Assembly (NCBI RefSeq): GCF_026420865.1
Contig: NZ_JAPCWC010000007.1
Span: 1-64,000 of the forward strand
Length of the DNA stretch: 64,000 nt
Direction of reading: 5' to 3'
Source: Novosphingobium clariflavum
GTDB lineage: Bacteria; Pseudomonadota; Alphaproteobacteria; Sphingomonadales; Sphingomonadaceae
The notes under the pieces were generated by a model. It had not been told where the DNA came from. It made no database searches and worked only from the letters and a program-made list of their open reading frames with translations. This document shows positions 22,998 through 31,012 of the stretch, piece by piece. Position 1 is the first letter of the stretch. Each line of letters opens with the position of its first letter. The position numbers were made by a program, and so were the translations under genes.

Positions 22998-24764
22998 TCA
23001 GGCCTTCTTCTCGCGCTCGCGGGCACGAGCCTTGTCCTGGGCTTCCTTCTCCTGCTGCGCCTTGAGCTGCGGATGCATCACGTAGAGCAGCTTCTGCTGA
23101 CCGATCGCGAGCAGGTTGGAGGTAATCCAGTAGACCAGCAGGCCCGAAGCGAACGGCGCCATGATGAACATCATGAACCACGGCATCAGGGCAAAGACCT
23201 GCTGCTGCGCGGGGTCCATCTGCTGCGGGTTCAGCTTGAACTGCAGGTACATGGTGACGCCCAGCAGCAGAGCCAGCACGCCGATGCCGAGGAAGGCGGG
23301 GGGCGTGAACGGCAGCATGCCGAACAGGTTGAGGATGTGCAGCGGATCGGGTGCGGACAAGTCCTTGATCCACAGCACGAAGGGCTGGTGGCGCATCTCG
23401 ATCGCCAGGTTCAGCACCTTGTAGAGCGCGAAGAACACCGGAATCTGCAGGAACATCGGGAGGCAGCCGGCGAGCGGGTTCACCTTCTCCTCCTTGTACA
23501 GCTTCATGATCTCAAGCTGCTGCTGCTCCTTGTTGTCCTTGTAGCGCTCCTGGATCGCCTTCATCTTCGGCTGGATCGCGCGCATCGCGGCCATCGAGGC
23601 GAAGCCGCGCTGGGCGACCGGGAACATGATGCCGCGCACGATGGCGGTCAGCAGGATGATGGCGACGCCGAAGTTGCCGACAAGCGCGAAGAGCTTCACC
23701 AGCAGCCAGAAGATCGGCTTCTCGAACCAGCGGAACCAGCCCCAGTCGATCGCGAGGCCGAAGTTGGTGACGCCCTGCTTCTCGTAGGCGTCGAGCACGG
23801 CGTGCTCCTTGGCGCCAGCGAAGAGCTTGGTCTCGCGGGTCAGCGCCTGACCCGGCTGGATCACGCTCTGCTCGTAGACGGCATCGGCACGGAAGAGCTG
23901 GTTGCCCAGCGAGCGGAACGAACCGGTGGCCTTGGCGTTCACCGGGATCACCGCCGACATCCAGTAGACGTCGGTGAAGCCGATCCAGTCGACCTTGCCG
24001 GCCTGGTCCTGGCTGCCGGCGGTCACCAGATCGCTGTACTTGGGGCCGAATTCGACCGAGCCGTCAAAAGCGCCGATGCCGCCAGTGCGCAGCGTCCAGG
24101 CATAGGCAGCGGCGGTGCGGTCGGTGCGGTTGACCAGCGCGAAGGGCTGGACGGTGACGGGCGCCGGCCCCTTGTTCACCACCTGCTGGTCGGCGGTGAT
24201 CATGTAGTTGTCGTCGACCTTGAAGGTCAGCGCGTAGATCTGGCCATGGCCGTTGTCCCAGGTCAGGGTGACCGGGGTAGCCGGGGTCAGCTTCGCCCCG
24301 GCAGGTGCGGTCCAGACGGTGCCGGCGCTCGGCGCCATGCTGCCCTGGCTGACCCAGCCGAACTGCGCGAACTGCTGCGCCGGCGTGCCCGAGGGCGAGA
24401 ACATGCGGACCGGGCCGGAGTTCTTCTCGACCGTCTCACGGTGGCGATTGAGCACGAGATCGTCGAGCAGTGCGCCGGTGAGGTTGATCGAACCCGACAC
24501 GCCGGGCGCCTGGATCGGCACGCGGCCGCCGTGGGTCAGCGCGGTCTTGAGGTCCTGCTGCTCCAGCGCCACTTCAGCGGCGTCACGCAGCCCCCCCTCG
24601 CGGGTCGGCTTGGCGGCGCTGGCCGGATCGGCGCTCGGCGCGGCGGTCTGTTCCACCTTGGGCTTGTTGGCGTTCGGGTAGAAATAGGCGACGCCCTGCT
24701 CCCAGCCGAAGAGCACGAGCGCGGTCAGGACGACCGCCAGTATGATGTTGCGCTGCTTTTCCAC
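22998..24764 (-). CDS. yidC: membrane protein insertase YidC
   Basis: A 588-residue Oxa1/YidC insertase that places membrane proteins into the inner membrane alone or with SecYEG. It has an N-terminal membrane anchor (IILAVVLTALVLFGWE), a large periplasmic beta-domain (about 60-340) and a C-terminal five-helix insertase core. The core's hydrophilic groove Arg lies in the AIVRGIMFPVAQRG stretch. The C-terminus is basic. It belongs to the conserved rpmH-rnpA-yidD-yidC-engB order. Confidence 0.97.
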   Translation of the reverse strand: MEKQRNIILAVVLTALVLFGWEQGVAYFYPNANKPKVEQTAAPSADPASAAKPTREGGLRDAAEVALEQQDLKTALTHGGRVPIQAPGVSGSINLTGALLDDLVLNRHRETVEKNSGPVRMFSPSGTPAQQFAQFGWVSQGSMAPSAGTVWTAPAGAKLTPATPVTLTWDNGHGQIYALTFKVDDNYMITADQQVVNKGPAPVTVQPFALVNRTDRTAAAYAWTLRTGGIGAFDGSVEFGPKYSDLVTAGSQDQAGKVDWIGFTDVYWMSAVIPVNAKATGSFRSLGNQLFRADAVYEQSVIQPGQALTRETKLFAGAKEHAVLDAYEKQGVTNFGLAIDWGWFRWFEKPIFWLLVKLFALVGNFGVAIILLTAIVRGIMFPVAQRGFASMAAMRAIQPKMKAIQERYKDNKEQQQLEIMKLYKEEKVNPLAGCLPMFLQIPVFFALYKVLNLAIEMRHQPFVLWIKDLSAPDPLHILNLFGMLPFTPPAFLGIGVLALLLGVTMYLQFKLNPQQMDPAQQQVFALMPWFMMFIMAPFASGLLVYWITSNLLAIGQQKLLYVMHPQLKAQQEKEAQDKARAREREKKA

Positions 24765-24834
24765 GAAGGCTTTCCTGTCGTAATCCCGTCGGTGGCAGCG
24801 GCCGGGACGCGCCCTCCGCTACCTCAAAGTCAAG

Positions 24835-25092
24835 TCAGTCCGGCACCGGGTCGTAGCCGTGCCCACCCCAAGGCTGGCAGCGCAATAGACGCTTGAACGC
24901 CAGCCAGCCACCCTTAATCGCACCATGCTTGCGCACTGCAATGATCGCGTACTGCGAACAGGAGGGCGAATAGCGGCAGGAGGGCGGCAGGACCTGCGAA
25001 GGACCAAGCTGCCAGGCACGGGCAACCCCGATAAGGAGCAAGCCCGGAAGGCGGGCAAGCAAGGCGAACACGCGCTTCACTGACCCCATCAC
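24835..25092 (-). CDS. yidD: membrane protein insertion efficiency factor YidD
   Basis: An 85-residue protein with the YidD signature [22 protein letters not shown] and the end [17 protein letters not shown]. It is an inner-membrane peripheral protein that assists YidC. Its start overlaps the rnpA stop by four bases (ATGA). The start may be either of two successive Met codons. Confidence 0.94.
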   Translation of the reverse strand: MMGSVKRVFALLARLPGLLLIGVARAWQLGPSQVLPPSCRYSPSCSQYAIIAVRKHGAIKGGWLAFKRLLRCQPWGGHGYDPVPD

Positions 25093-25469
25093 TTCCTGGG
25101 TTTCCGGGGCCCCTTGCGCCGGGGCGGATCGCCCTTGCCGGCATGGGCCCGCGCCAGTGCCGCCAGCAGTTCCTCGCGCAGCAGCGCGAAATCGCGCTCC
25201 ACCCCGCCTTCGCGGCCGATCAGGACATGGTCAGTATCGGCAAGGCCATGCCCGGCCAGAAGCTCGCGCAGCAGCGCGCGAAACCGCCGTTTCATGCGAT
25301 TGCGCACGACGGCATTGCCGATCTTCTTGGTGACGGTGATGCCCGCCCGCTGCCCCTGCCCGCCATTGGGCCTGGCCAGCAGCACGAATCCCGGCCGCGC
25401 CACGCGAAGACCGCCATTGGCCGCAACGAAGTCGGCCCGGCGGGTCATGGTGGTATAGGCGGCGGTCAT
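25089..25469 (-). CDS. rnpA: ribonuclease P protein component
   Basis: A 126-residue basic protein that supports the catalytic RNA of RNase P in tRNA 5' maturation. The RNR motif is clear ([20 protein letters not shown], about residues 46-65). The C-terminal tail is extended and basic ([14 protein letters not shown]). It lies between rpmH and yidD and overlaps yidD. A long hairpin separates it from rpmH. Confidence 0.95.
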   Translation of the reverse strand: MTAAYTTMTRRADFVAANGGLRVARPGFVLLARPNGGQGQRAGITVTKKIGNAVVRNRMKRRFRALLRELLAGHGLADTDHVLIGREGGVERDFALLREELLAALARAHAGKGDPPRRKGPRKPRK

Positions 25470-25515
25470 GTCAGCCGGCAGATAGGGAGGGGAACTGCAA
25501 AGTACAAACGGCGGC

Positions 25516-25584
25516 GGCCCGTGCCGCTATCTGATTCCTCACCACGCAACGGGGCAGGCGAGGGATCGGATAGCGACACGGGCC
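25516..25584 (-). promoter_or_regulatory. 25-bp imperfect stem-loop between rpmH and rnpA
   Basis: Arms 25516-25540 and 25560-25584 pair at 22 of 25 positions, with a 19-base loop. On the rpmH-rnpA transcript one mismatch becomes a G-U pair. No T-run follows, so an attenuator or processing site is more likely than a full terminator. It could explain why rpmH mRNA outnumbers rnpA mRNA. Confidence 0.6.
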
Positions 25585-25621
25585 GGTGCCGCATCCAGCC
25601 GTGAGGCTGGAAAAGTCTCGA

Positions 25622-25756
25622 TCAGGCCGAGAGCTTCGAACGGCCGCGGGCGCGGCGCGCACGAAGAACCTTGCGGCCACCGACGGTCGCCGTGCGGGCG
25701 CGGAAGCCGTGACGGCGGGCGCGGACAAGGCGGCTGGGCTGGAAAGTGCGCTTCAT
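25622..25756 (-). CDS. rpmH: 50S ribosomal protein L34
   Basis: Forty-four residues, [20 protein letters not shown] at the start and a highly basic end, the canonical L34. The ATG is at 25754-25756. It is first in the rpmH-rnpA-yidD-yidC-engB operon. It was chosen over a longer in-frame reading because L34 is always about 44-47 residues. Confidence 0.98.
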   Translation of the reverse strand: MKRTFQPSRLVRARRHGFRARTATVGGRKVLRARRARGRSKLSA

Positions 25757-25898
25757 GACGGTCCTCGAAAATCCGAACAAAAGAGGCCGTCCAACCGGGA
25801 CGACCGCAAAACAGAGCGCGCCGATACTGGAGCGCGCAAACAGAGTCAAGGCAAAGCCGGTGCCGCCTCGCCCCAAGGGGCAGTATTACCGGGCCCGC

Positions 25899-26729
25899 TC
25901 ACTGTAGCGAGCCGATCCAGGCGGCGGCAAGATCGATCCGGGCCTTCGAACGCGCGGGCACGACCTCGCGGTCGAGCGCCACCCAGCGCTCCATTTCCGC
26001 CGCACCGAACCACAGCGCCGATTCGAAGGATACCGAATTGGTCATCGCATAGAAGGCACGGGCCTCCTGCGCACTCATGCCCATCTGCCGGTAATAGTCG
26101 AGATAACGCCGGTTTGCCGGGGCATCGGCGGCATAGTCGCCGGCCTCGCGGCCCGAATCGTCGAGCCAGGAATGGACCGCGAACTCGGCGCCCGAATCGG
26201 CATAGCGCCGCGCCCCCGCCAGAAACAGCTCGACCGCGCCGGAACGCACCGAACCGCCATTCGGCACCCGGGTGGCGATGCCGCGCGCACGGATCATCCG
26301 CCCCAGCCGCAAGTTCGCCAGGTCGTCCTCGGTGCCCGGGCACTCGATCATCTCGAGCTCGGCGATCGCCGGCCAGTCGTTCAGCAGGGCCGCGAACTGG
26401 GCGGGGCTGCGCGAATCGGTAACGTCGACCAGCGCGACATGCCGGGCATCGACCACACGGAACGGCCCATAGGCAGCGATGCCCCGGGGGATCGCCGCCG
26501 GCGCCGAAGGCTGCCAGGCAATGGCGCCCCCGCTGCCGACCAGACGCTCGCCGCCGGTGAAGGCAGGCGCCTCGTCCGCCACGAAGGCCGCCGGTTGCTG
26601 GACGTAACCGGGCTCCTCGAACAGCACGATCTCATAGGCGATCGTCGCGGTGCGTGCCGGGACATGCGCCTGGGCCGGCGAAGCGGCCAGAGGGAGCACG
26701 GCGAGCATGGAAAGCAGGATGGGTCGCAT
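25899..26729 (-). CDS. periplasmic protein, ClpP/crotonase-fold-like
   Basis: A 276-residue protein with a signal peptide (LLSMLAVLPLAASPAQA). The middle (about residues 140-200) has the order of periplasmic ClpP-like proteins: a GRMIRARGIATRVPNGG loop, then SGAVELFLAGARR, then GAEFAVHSW. In ClpP-like enzymes these loops carry the catalytic Ser and His; here a Ser and a His fall at suitable places. Activity is not certain. It stands alone and is divergent from comM. Confidence 0.5.
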   Translation of the reverse strand: MRPILLSMLAVLPLAASPAQAHVPARTATIAYEIVLFEEPGYVQQPAAFVADEAPAFTGGERLVGSGGAIAWQPSAPAAIPRGIAAYGPFRVVDARHVALVDVTDSRSPAQFAALLNDWPAIAELEMIECPGTEDDLANLRLGRMIRARGIATRVPNGGSVRSGAVELFLAGARRYADSGAEFAVHSWLDDSGREAGDYAADAPANRRYLDYYRQMGMSAQEARAFYAMTNSVSFESALWFGAAEMERWVALDREVVPARSKARIDLAAAWIGSLQ

Positions 26730-26898
26730 GGGGCCAGAGTGCGACCGGGAAACTTACCCAAACCGTGAGACATTCGGTTAAAAGGCTGTAAGGTTTGACC
26801 TAGGCGTTCTTTTCCATATCGACAGTGCCCAACGTCGATGTCATCCCAGCCCCAAGCCAAGTAATTCTACGTATTACTCCAGGAGCCAAGGGTCCTTC

Positions 26899-28407
26899 GT
26901 GGTCGCACTCGTTTCGACCGTTGCCTACCTCGGTCTCGAGGCACGCCCGGTCGAAGTCCAATGCCAGGTAGCACCGGGAATGCCCGGGTTCACTCTGGTC
27001 GGCCTGCCCGACAAGGCGGTTGGCGAAAGCCGCCAGCGGGTCAGCGCCGCGCTTACGGCGATGGGGCTGGCGCTGCCGCCCAAACGCATCACCATCAACC
27101 TCTCGCCGGCCGACCTGCCCAAGGAAGGCTCGCATTACGATCTGCCGATCGCGCTGGCGCTGCTGGCGGCGATGGGCGTGATCGATGCCGAGCAACTGGG
27201 CGATTTTGTCGCCGTGGGTGAACTCGCGCTCGACGGGCGGGTGATCCCATCCCCCGGCGTGCTGCTGGCCGCACTCCATGCCAGCGCGCTCGACAAGGGG
27301 CTGATCTGCCCCGCCGCGCAGGGCACCGAAGCGCGCTGGGCCGAAGGCGTGCCGGTGGTCGCCGCCCCCAACCTGATCAGCCTGCTCAACCACCTCAAGG
27401 GGCTGCAGGTCCTGCCCAGCCCCGAACCGGGCAAGGCCGATCCGCCCGAGCGCGGCCCCGACCTCAGGCAGGTGAAGGGGCAGGAAGTCGCCCGCCGCGC
27501 GCTGGAGATCGCCGCCGCCGGATCGCACAACCTCCTGATGAGCGGGCCTCCCGGCGCCGGCAAGTCGCTGCTCGCCTCCTGCCTGCCCGGCATCCTGCCC
27601 GAACTGACGCCGGCAGAGGCACTGGAAGTCTCGATGATCTCCTCGGTCGCCGGAACGCTGGAGGAAGGCCGCATCAGCCGCGCCCGCCCGTTCCGCGCGC
27701 CGCACCACTCGGCCTCGATGGCAGCGCTGACCGGCGGCGGCCTCAAGGTCCGCCCCGGCGAAGTCTCGATGGCGCACCTTGGCGTGCTGTTCCTCGACGA
27801 ACTGCCCGAATTCCAGCGCGCGGTGCTCGATTCGCTGCGCCAGCCGCTCGAAACCGGCGAGATTTCCGTCGCCCGCGCCAATGCCCACGTCACCTATCCG
27901 GCGCGCGTGCAGCTTGTGGCGGCGATGAACCCGTGCCGCTGCGGTTATCTGTCGGACCCCGCCCTCGCCTGCTCGCGCGTGCCCAAGTGCGCCGCCGACT
28001 ACCAGAGCAAGGTCTCCGGCCCGCTGCTCGACCGCATCGACCTCCACGTCGAGGTCGACCCGGTGCGCGCGGTGGACCTCGCCCTGCCGCCGCCCAAGGA
28101 AGGCAGCGCCGAAGTGGCGCAGCGCGTCGCCCGCGCCCGCGCCGTGCAGACCGCCCGCCTCAGCGGCACCGGCAAGCGCACCAATGCCGAACTCGACGGC
28201 GACCTGCTCGAAACCCACGCCACGCCCGATGACCCCGGGCGCAAGCTGCTGATGCAGGCGGCGGAGGCGATGCACCTCTCGGCCCGCGGCTATACGCGCA
28301 TCCTGCGCGTGGCGCGCACGATCGCCGATCTTGCCGGAAGCGCCGAGGTCGGACGCGTGCATGTGGCCGAGGCGCTCAGCTATCGGCGGCAGCCGCCGAG
28401 GGGTTGA
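26899..28407 (+). CDS. comM: YifB/ComM-family Mg-chelatase-like AAA+ ATPase
   Basis: A 502-residue ATPase related to ComM, a helicase that drives branch migration during integration of transforming DNA. An N-terminal Lon-like domain (residues 1 to about 180) is followed by the AAA+ core with Walker A GPPGAGKS and Walker B LFLDELPEF. A C-terminal Mg-chelatase subdomain includes the CRCGY cysteines. GTG start at 26899; the GGAG at 26882 is a little far (about 14 bases). Confidence 0.92.
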   Translation: MVALVSTVAYLGLEARPVEVQCQVAPGMPGFTLVGLPDKAVGESRQRVSAALTAMGLALPPKRITINLSPADLPKEGSHYDLPIALALLAAMGVIDAEQLGDFVAVGELALDGRVIPSPGVLLAALHASALDKGLICPAAQGTEARWAEGVPVVAAPNLISLLNHLKGLQVLPSPEPGKADPPERGPDLRQVKGQEVARRALEIAAAGSHNLLMSGPPGAGKSLLASCLPGILPELTPAEALEVSMISSVAGTLEEGRISRARPFRAPHHSASMAALTGGGLKVRPGEVSMAHLGVLFLDELPEFQRAVLDSLRQPLETGEISVARANAHVTYPARVQLVAAMNPCRCGYLSDPALACSRVPKCAADYQSKVSGPLLDRIDLHVEVDPVRAVDLALPPPKEGSAEVAQRVARARAVQTARLSGTGKRTNAELDGDLLETHATPDDPGRKLLMQAAEAMHLSARGYTRILRVARTIADLAGSAEVGRVHVAEALSYRRQPPRG

Positions 28408-28453
28408 TCTGCATCGGGGCGAATTTTCAGGCGTGCGCTGTGAATACGACATC

Positions 28454-28482
28454 CCGTCGCCGCGCAGGCGCAGGGGCGACGG
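28454..28482 (+). terminator. stem-loop after comM
   Basis: CCGTCGCC (28454-28461) pairs with GGCGACGG (28475-28482), followed by ATTGGTTTT. A moderate rho-independent terminator. The rest of 28408-28542 shows nothing else. Confidence 0.55.
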
Positions 28483-28542
28483 ATTGGTTTTAGGTGGGTA
28501 CGGAGCTTCCCTTCTCCCTCCCCAACTGGCATCGCCCGCAAG

Positions 28543-29427
28543 ATGACCCCGCAGACCGACCGCACTGCCTTGCTTGCCGGCATTTCCATCATCGTCGCGC
28601 AAAGCTCGATCAACCTTGGCGCGGCCTTCGCCAAGAGCCTGTTCCCGCTGGTCGGCCCCGAAGGCGTGGCGGCGCTGCGCACGACGATCTCCGCGCTGAT
28701 CCTGCTGGCCATCGCCCGCCCTTGGCGCGTGAAATTCACGGCGCGGCAGCTCAAGTGGCTGCTGCTCTACGGGCTGGTGCTCGGCTGCATGAACCTGATG
28801 ATCTACTGGGCGATCCGGCGCATCCCCATCGGCATCGCCGTCGCCATCGAGATCTGCGGACCGCTGAGCCTGGTGCTGGCCAGTTCGCGCTCGGTGAAGG
28901 ATTTCCTCTGGCTGGGGCTCGCGGTCGGCGGCATGGCCCTGCTGATCCCGTGGGAGGGCAATGCCCACGCGCTCGATCCCATAGGCATCGTCTTCGCACT
29001 GGCGGCGGCGACCTGTTGGGCACTTTACATCCTGTGCGGCCGGCGCGCTTCGGAAGTTGGCGGTTCGGTCGCGGTATCGGTGGGCATGGTGGTGGCCTGC
29101 TGCGTTACAGTGCCGTTCGGCCTCGCTTCTGCCCCGGCTAGCCTGCCATTGCATGCGCTGGCATTGGGCGCGGTAGTCGCGGTACTGTCCAGCGCGCTGC
29201 CCTATGTGCTGGAGATGCGGGCGATGGGCCAGCTTCCCAGCCGCATCGTCGGCCTGCTCAGCAGCATGGCCCCGGCACTGGGTGCCATCGTCGGCTTCCT
29301 CGTCCTCGATGAGCGGCTGAGCGGGCTGCAATGGCTGGCGGTCGCGATGATGATCGGCGCCAGCGCGGGCTGCTCGCTGGCCTCGCGCCCGCCGGTCGCA
29401 CGCCCGCGCGACGATGTGATGGCTTAG
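28543..29427 (+). CDS. EamA-family (RhtA-like) exporter
   Basis: A 294-residue inner-membrane protein with about ten hydrophobic helices in two EamA repeats, close in style to the RhtA threonine/homoserine exporters (IRRIPIGIAVAIEICGPL, a conserved helix-3/4 segment). The substrate is probably an amino acid or related metabolite, inferred from the family. Its TAG stop lies in the left terminal repeat of the MITE-like element that follows. Confidence 0.8.
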   Translation: MTPQTDRTALLAGISIIVAQSSINLGAAFAKSLFPLVGPEGVAALRTTISALILLAIARPWRVKFTARQLKWLLLYGLVLGCMNLMIYWAIRRIPIGIAVAIEICGPLSLVLASSRSVKDFLWLGLAVGGMALLIPWEGNAHALDPIGIVFALAAATCWALYILCGRRASEVGGSVAVSVGMVVACCVTVPFGLASAPASLPLHALALGAVVAVLSSALPYVLEMRAMGQLPSRIVGLLSSMAPALGAIVGFLVLDERLSGLQWLAVAMMIGASAGCSLASRPPVARPRDDVMA

Positions 29428-29530
29428 AGCAGTTTCCGATCCGATTGCATCGGATCAACTGCTCCAAGATTTTGGTTTTACGCGTTTTCTGAGACATCAG
29501 GTGATTCCATCTGATTAGAAAACGCTCTAA
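29425..29530. mobile_element. 106-bp MITE-like element with TTAGAGC terminal repeats
   Basis: TTAGAGC at the left end and GCTCTAA at the right end are exact inverted repeats. Inside are two hairpins: GAGCAGTT..GATCCGAT / ATCGGATC..AACTGCTC (29427-29464) and GCGTTTTCT / AGAAAACGC (29482-29525). It fills the space between two convergent genes, and both stop codons (TAG) are in its ends. I recall near-identical intergenic units in other alphaproteobacterial genomes. It is non-coding and would be mobilised only in trans. Confidence 0.65.
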
Positions 29531-30288
29531 TCCTCGGCGTCGAGTTGCCTGAGCACTTCGGCCACCACGCGCGGATCGCTGGCGAAGCCAAGGTGCGTGC
29601 AGCGGATCGCCACCGCCCGGTCCCGCTCGCTGGGCCAGCCGCAGGCCGAGCGCGGATGGATCACCCCGTCGCGCGGGCTCCACAGCGCGATCGTTGGCAC
29701 CGGCGGCTTGGCGGTGAAATCGCAGTCGATCGGCGGCGCGCTGACCGAGTGCCCCGTCACCATCTGATAGGCCCGCCAGGCGTTGTTGGCGCGCGGATCG
29801 CCCGAAAACGGCGTGCCCATGGTGATGACCCTGGAAACGCAGTCAGGCTCGCGCCGCGCGATCTCCCGCGCGAAAAGGCCGCCGAGGCTCCAGCCGACCA
29901 GCGCGATGGGCCGCTTGTGCTGGCGCGCCAGCGTGCCGACCCGGCGCATCAGGAAGGCGAAGTTCTGCGGGTTCGGCCCGAGATTGAGCCCGAGCCCCCA
30001 TTCGTGGACCTCATGCCCCGCCTCGGCCAGGGCATCGGCCATCGGCCGCATCCGGTTGGGATGCGCGCCAAAGCCGGGCAGCAGCATGACCGGCTGCGGA
30101 TGCTGCGCCTTGTCCACGGCAATGGGCTTCTTCTTGCCCCGCCCCAACGAAGCCAGTTCGGCGAGGAACAGGCGCAGCGAGGGCTTGCGCACGCCCTCCG
30201 GGTGCGGCTCGCGCGCCAGCGCCGCGCGGCGCGCGATGGCGCTGCGCATCATGTCCAACTGCCGGGGAGCCGGTTCGTTCACTTCCAT
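29527..30288 (-). CDS. alpha/beta hydrolase (lipase/esterase-like)
   Basis: A 253-residue hydrolase with the nucleophile elbow GWSLGG (about residue 140), an oxyanion loop after LLPGFGAHPNRMRP, a candidate Asp in SPRDGVIHP and His in CTHLGFASDP. No signal peptide, so it is cytoplasmic. The substrate is unknown. The stop codon is provided by the right end of the MITE-like element, so the last residues may differ from those of relatives. Confidence 0.8.
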   Translation of the reverse strand: MEVNEPAPRQLDMMRSAIARRAALAREPHPEGVRKPSLRLFLAELASLGRGKKKPIAVDKAQHPQPVMLLPGFGAHPNRMRPMADALAEAGHEVHEWGLGLNLGPNPQNFAFLMRRVGTLARQHKRPIALVGWSLGGLFAREIARREPDCVSRVITMGTPFSGDPRANNAWRAYQMVTGHSVSAPPIDCDFTAKPPVPTIALWSPRDGVIHPRSACGWPSERDRAVAIRCTHLGFASDPRVVAEVLRQLDAED

Positions 30289-30296
30289 CCTTTACC

Positions 30297-30317
30297 GGCC
30301 GCCCGTCACGGGCGGCC
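30297..30317 (-). terminator. stem-loop downstream of the DUF3617 gene
   Basis: GGCCGCCC, GTCAC loop, GGGCGGCC: a perfect eight-base GC stem just after the leftward gene ending at 30323. There is no long T-run. Confidence 0.5.
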
Positions 30318-30322
30318 CTTGA

Positions 30323-30880
30323 TCACGGGCAATCACCCACCCGCTGGGTCGTCATGTGCATCGCCATCTTCATCTGCCCCATCGGCGCGGGGCCGCCGGA
30401 CATGTCCATGTCTACCGTCACGTCCGATCCCTGCTCGCCCACGGTGCCGGCCAGCTTGATCGTCGCCGTGCCCTGATTGTCGGCACCTTGCCCGGAAGAC
30501 TTGCAATCCATCTGGGCATCGAGCTTGCCGCCATCAACCTCGAAGCGCGAATAGCTGCATTCGCGCCCTCTGCCGATACCGTCGAACATGTCGCGGTAGC
30601 CCTTGTCGGCTTCGGCCTGGGTCAGGCAGAACTGGTTGACCTGGCCCTTGGCCATCATCGTCTTCATCTGCTCGGCCGCCTCGCTGGGCATGCCGGGCAC
30701 GTCCATCTTCGTGATCTCGACCTTCTGCATGTACTGGCCGGGCTTGGGGCGTTGCAGCTGGGCCGCCTCTTCCTTTACCTCGTCCATCGACTTGGGCTCG
30801 CCGCTTTTCGGCTCCTTCGAGCTGCACGCCGCCAGCACAAGTGCCAGACCCACGATCGAAACTGCTGCCATACGCTTCAT
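30323..30880 (-). CDS. DUF3617 lipoprotein
   Basis: A 185-residue protein with a lipobox (LVLAACSS) and the DUF3617 pattern of a GQY.QKVEITKMDVPGMP stretch, a conserved FCL cysteine, and later CSYSRFEV, MDCKS and the terminal GDCP. The family is common in sphingomonads and is of unknown function. It is probably a periplasmic-facing lipoprotein. It is monocistronic, divergent from uvrB. Confidence 0.8.
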   Translation of the reverse strand: MKRMAAVSIVGLALVLAACSSKEPKSGEPKSMDEVKEEAAQLQRPKPGQYMQKVEITKMDVPGMPSEAAEQMKTMMAKGQVNQFCLTQAEADKGYRDMFDGIGRGRECSYSRFEVDGGKLDAQMDCKSSGQGADNQGTATIKLAGTVGEQGSDVTVDMDMSGGPAPMGQMKMAMHMTTQRVGDCP

Positions 30881-31012
30881 GGAGTCGAACCCTTTCGCAC
30901 CTGATCCGGGAGGCGAGGACCTATCATTGCCGCGCCTTTCCCGCGAGCCCCTTCCGGCAAGACACTAAGCCAGACATTGCGGGCGGCCACGATATACCCC
31001 ATATGTTCTCCC

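Noticed and set aside
26800..29331. An 843-codon minus-strand open frame
   Set aside because: It is antisense to comM and the EamA exporter, both with clear families. Long antisense frames are expected in GC-rich DNA with strong third-position bias.
30891..30906. GAACCCTTTCGCACC as a possible LexA (GAAC-N7-GAAC) box for uvrB
   Set aside because: The second half-site does not match, and the position is over 100 bases from uvrB and nearer the divergent DUF3617 gene.
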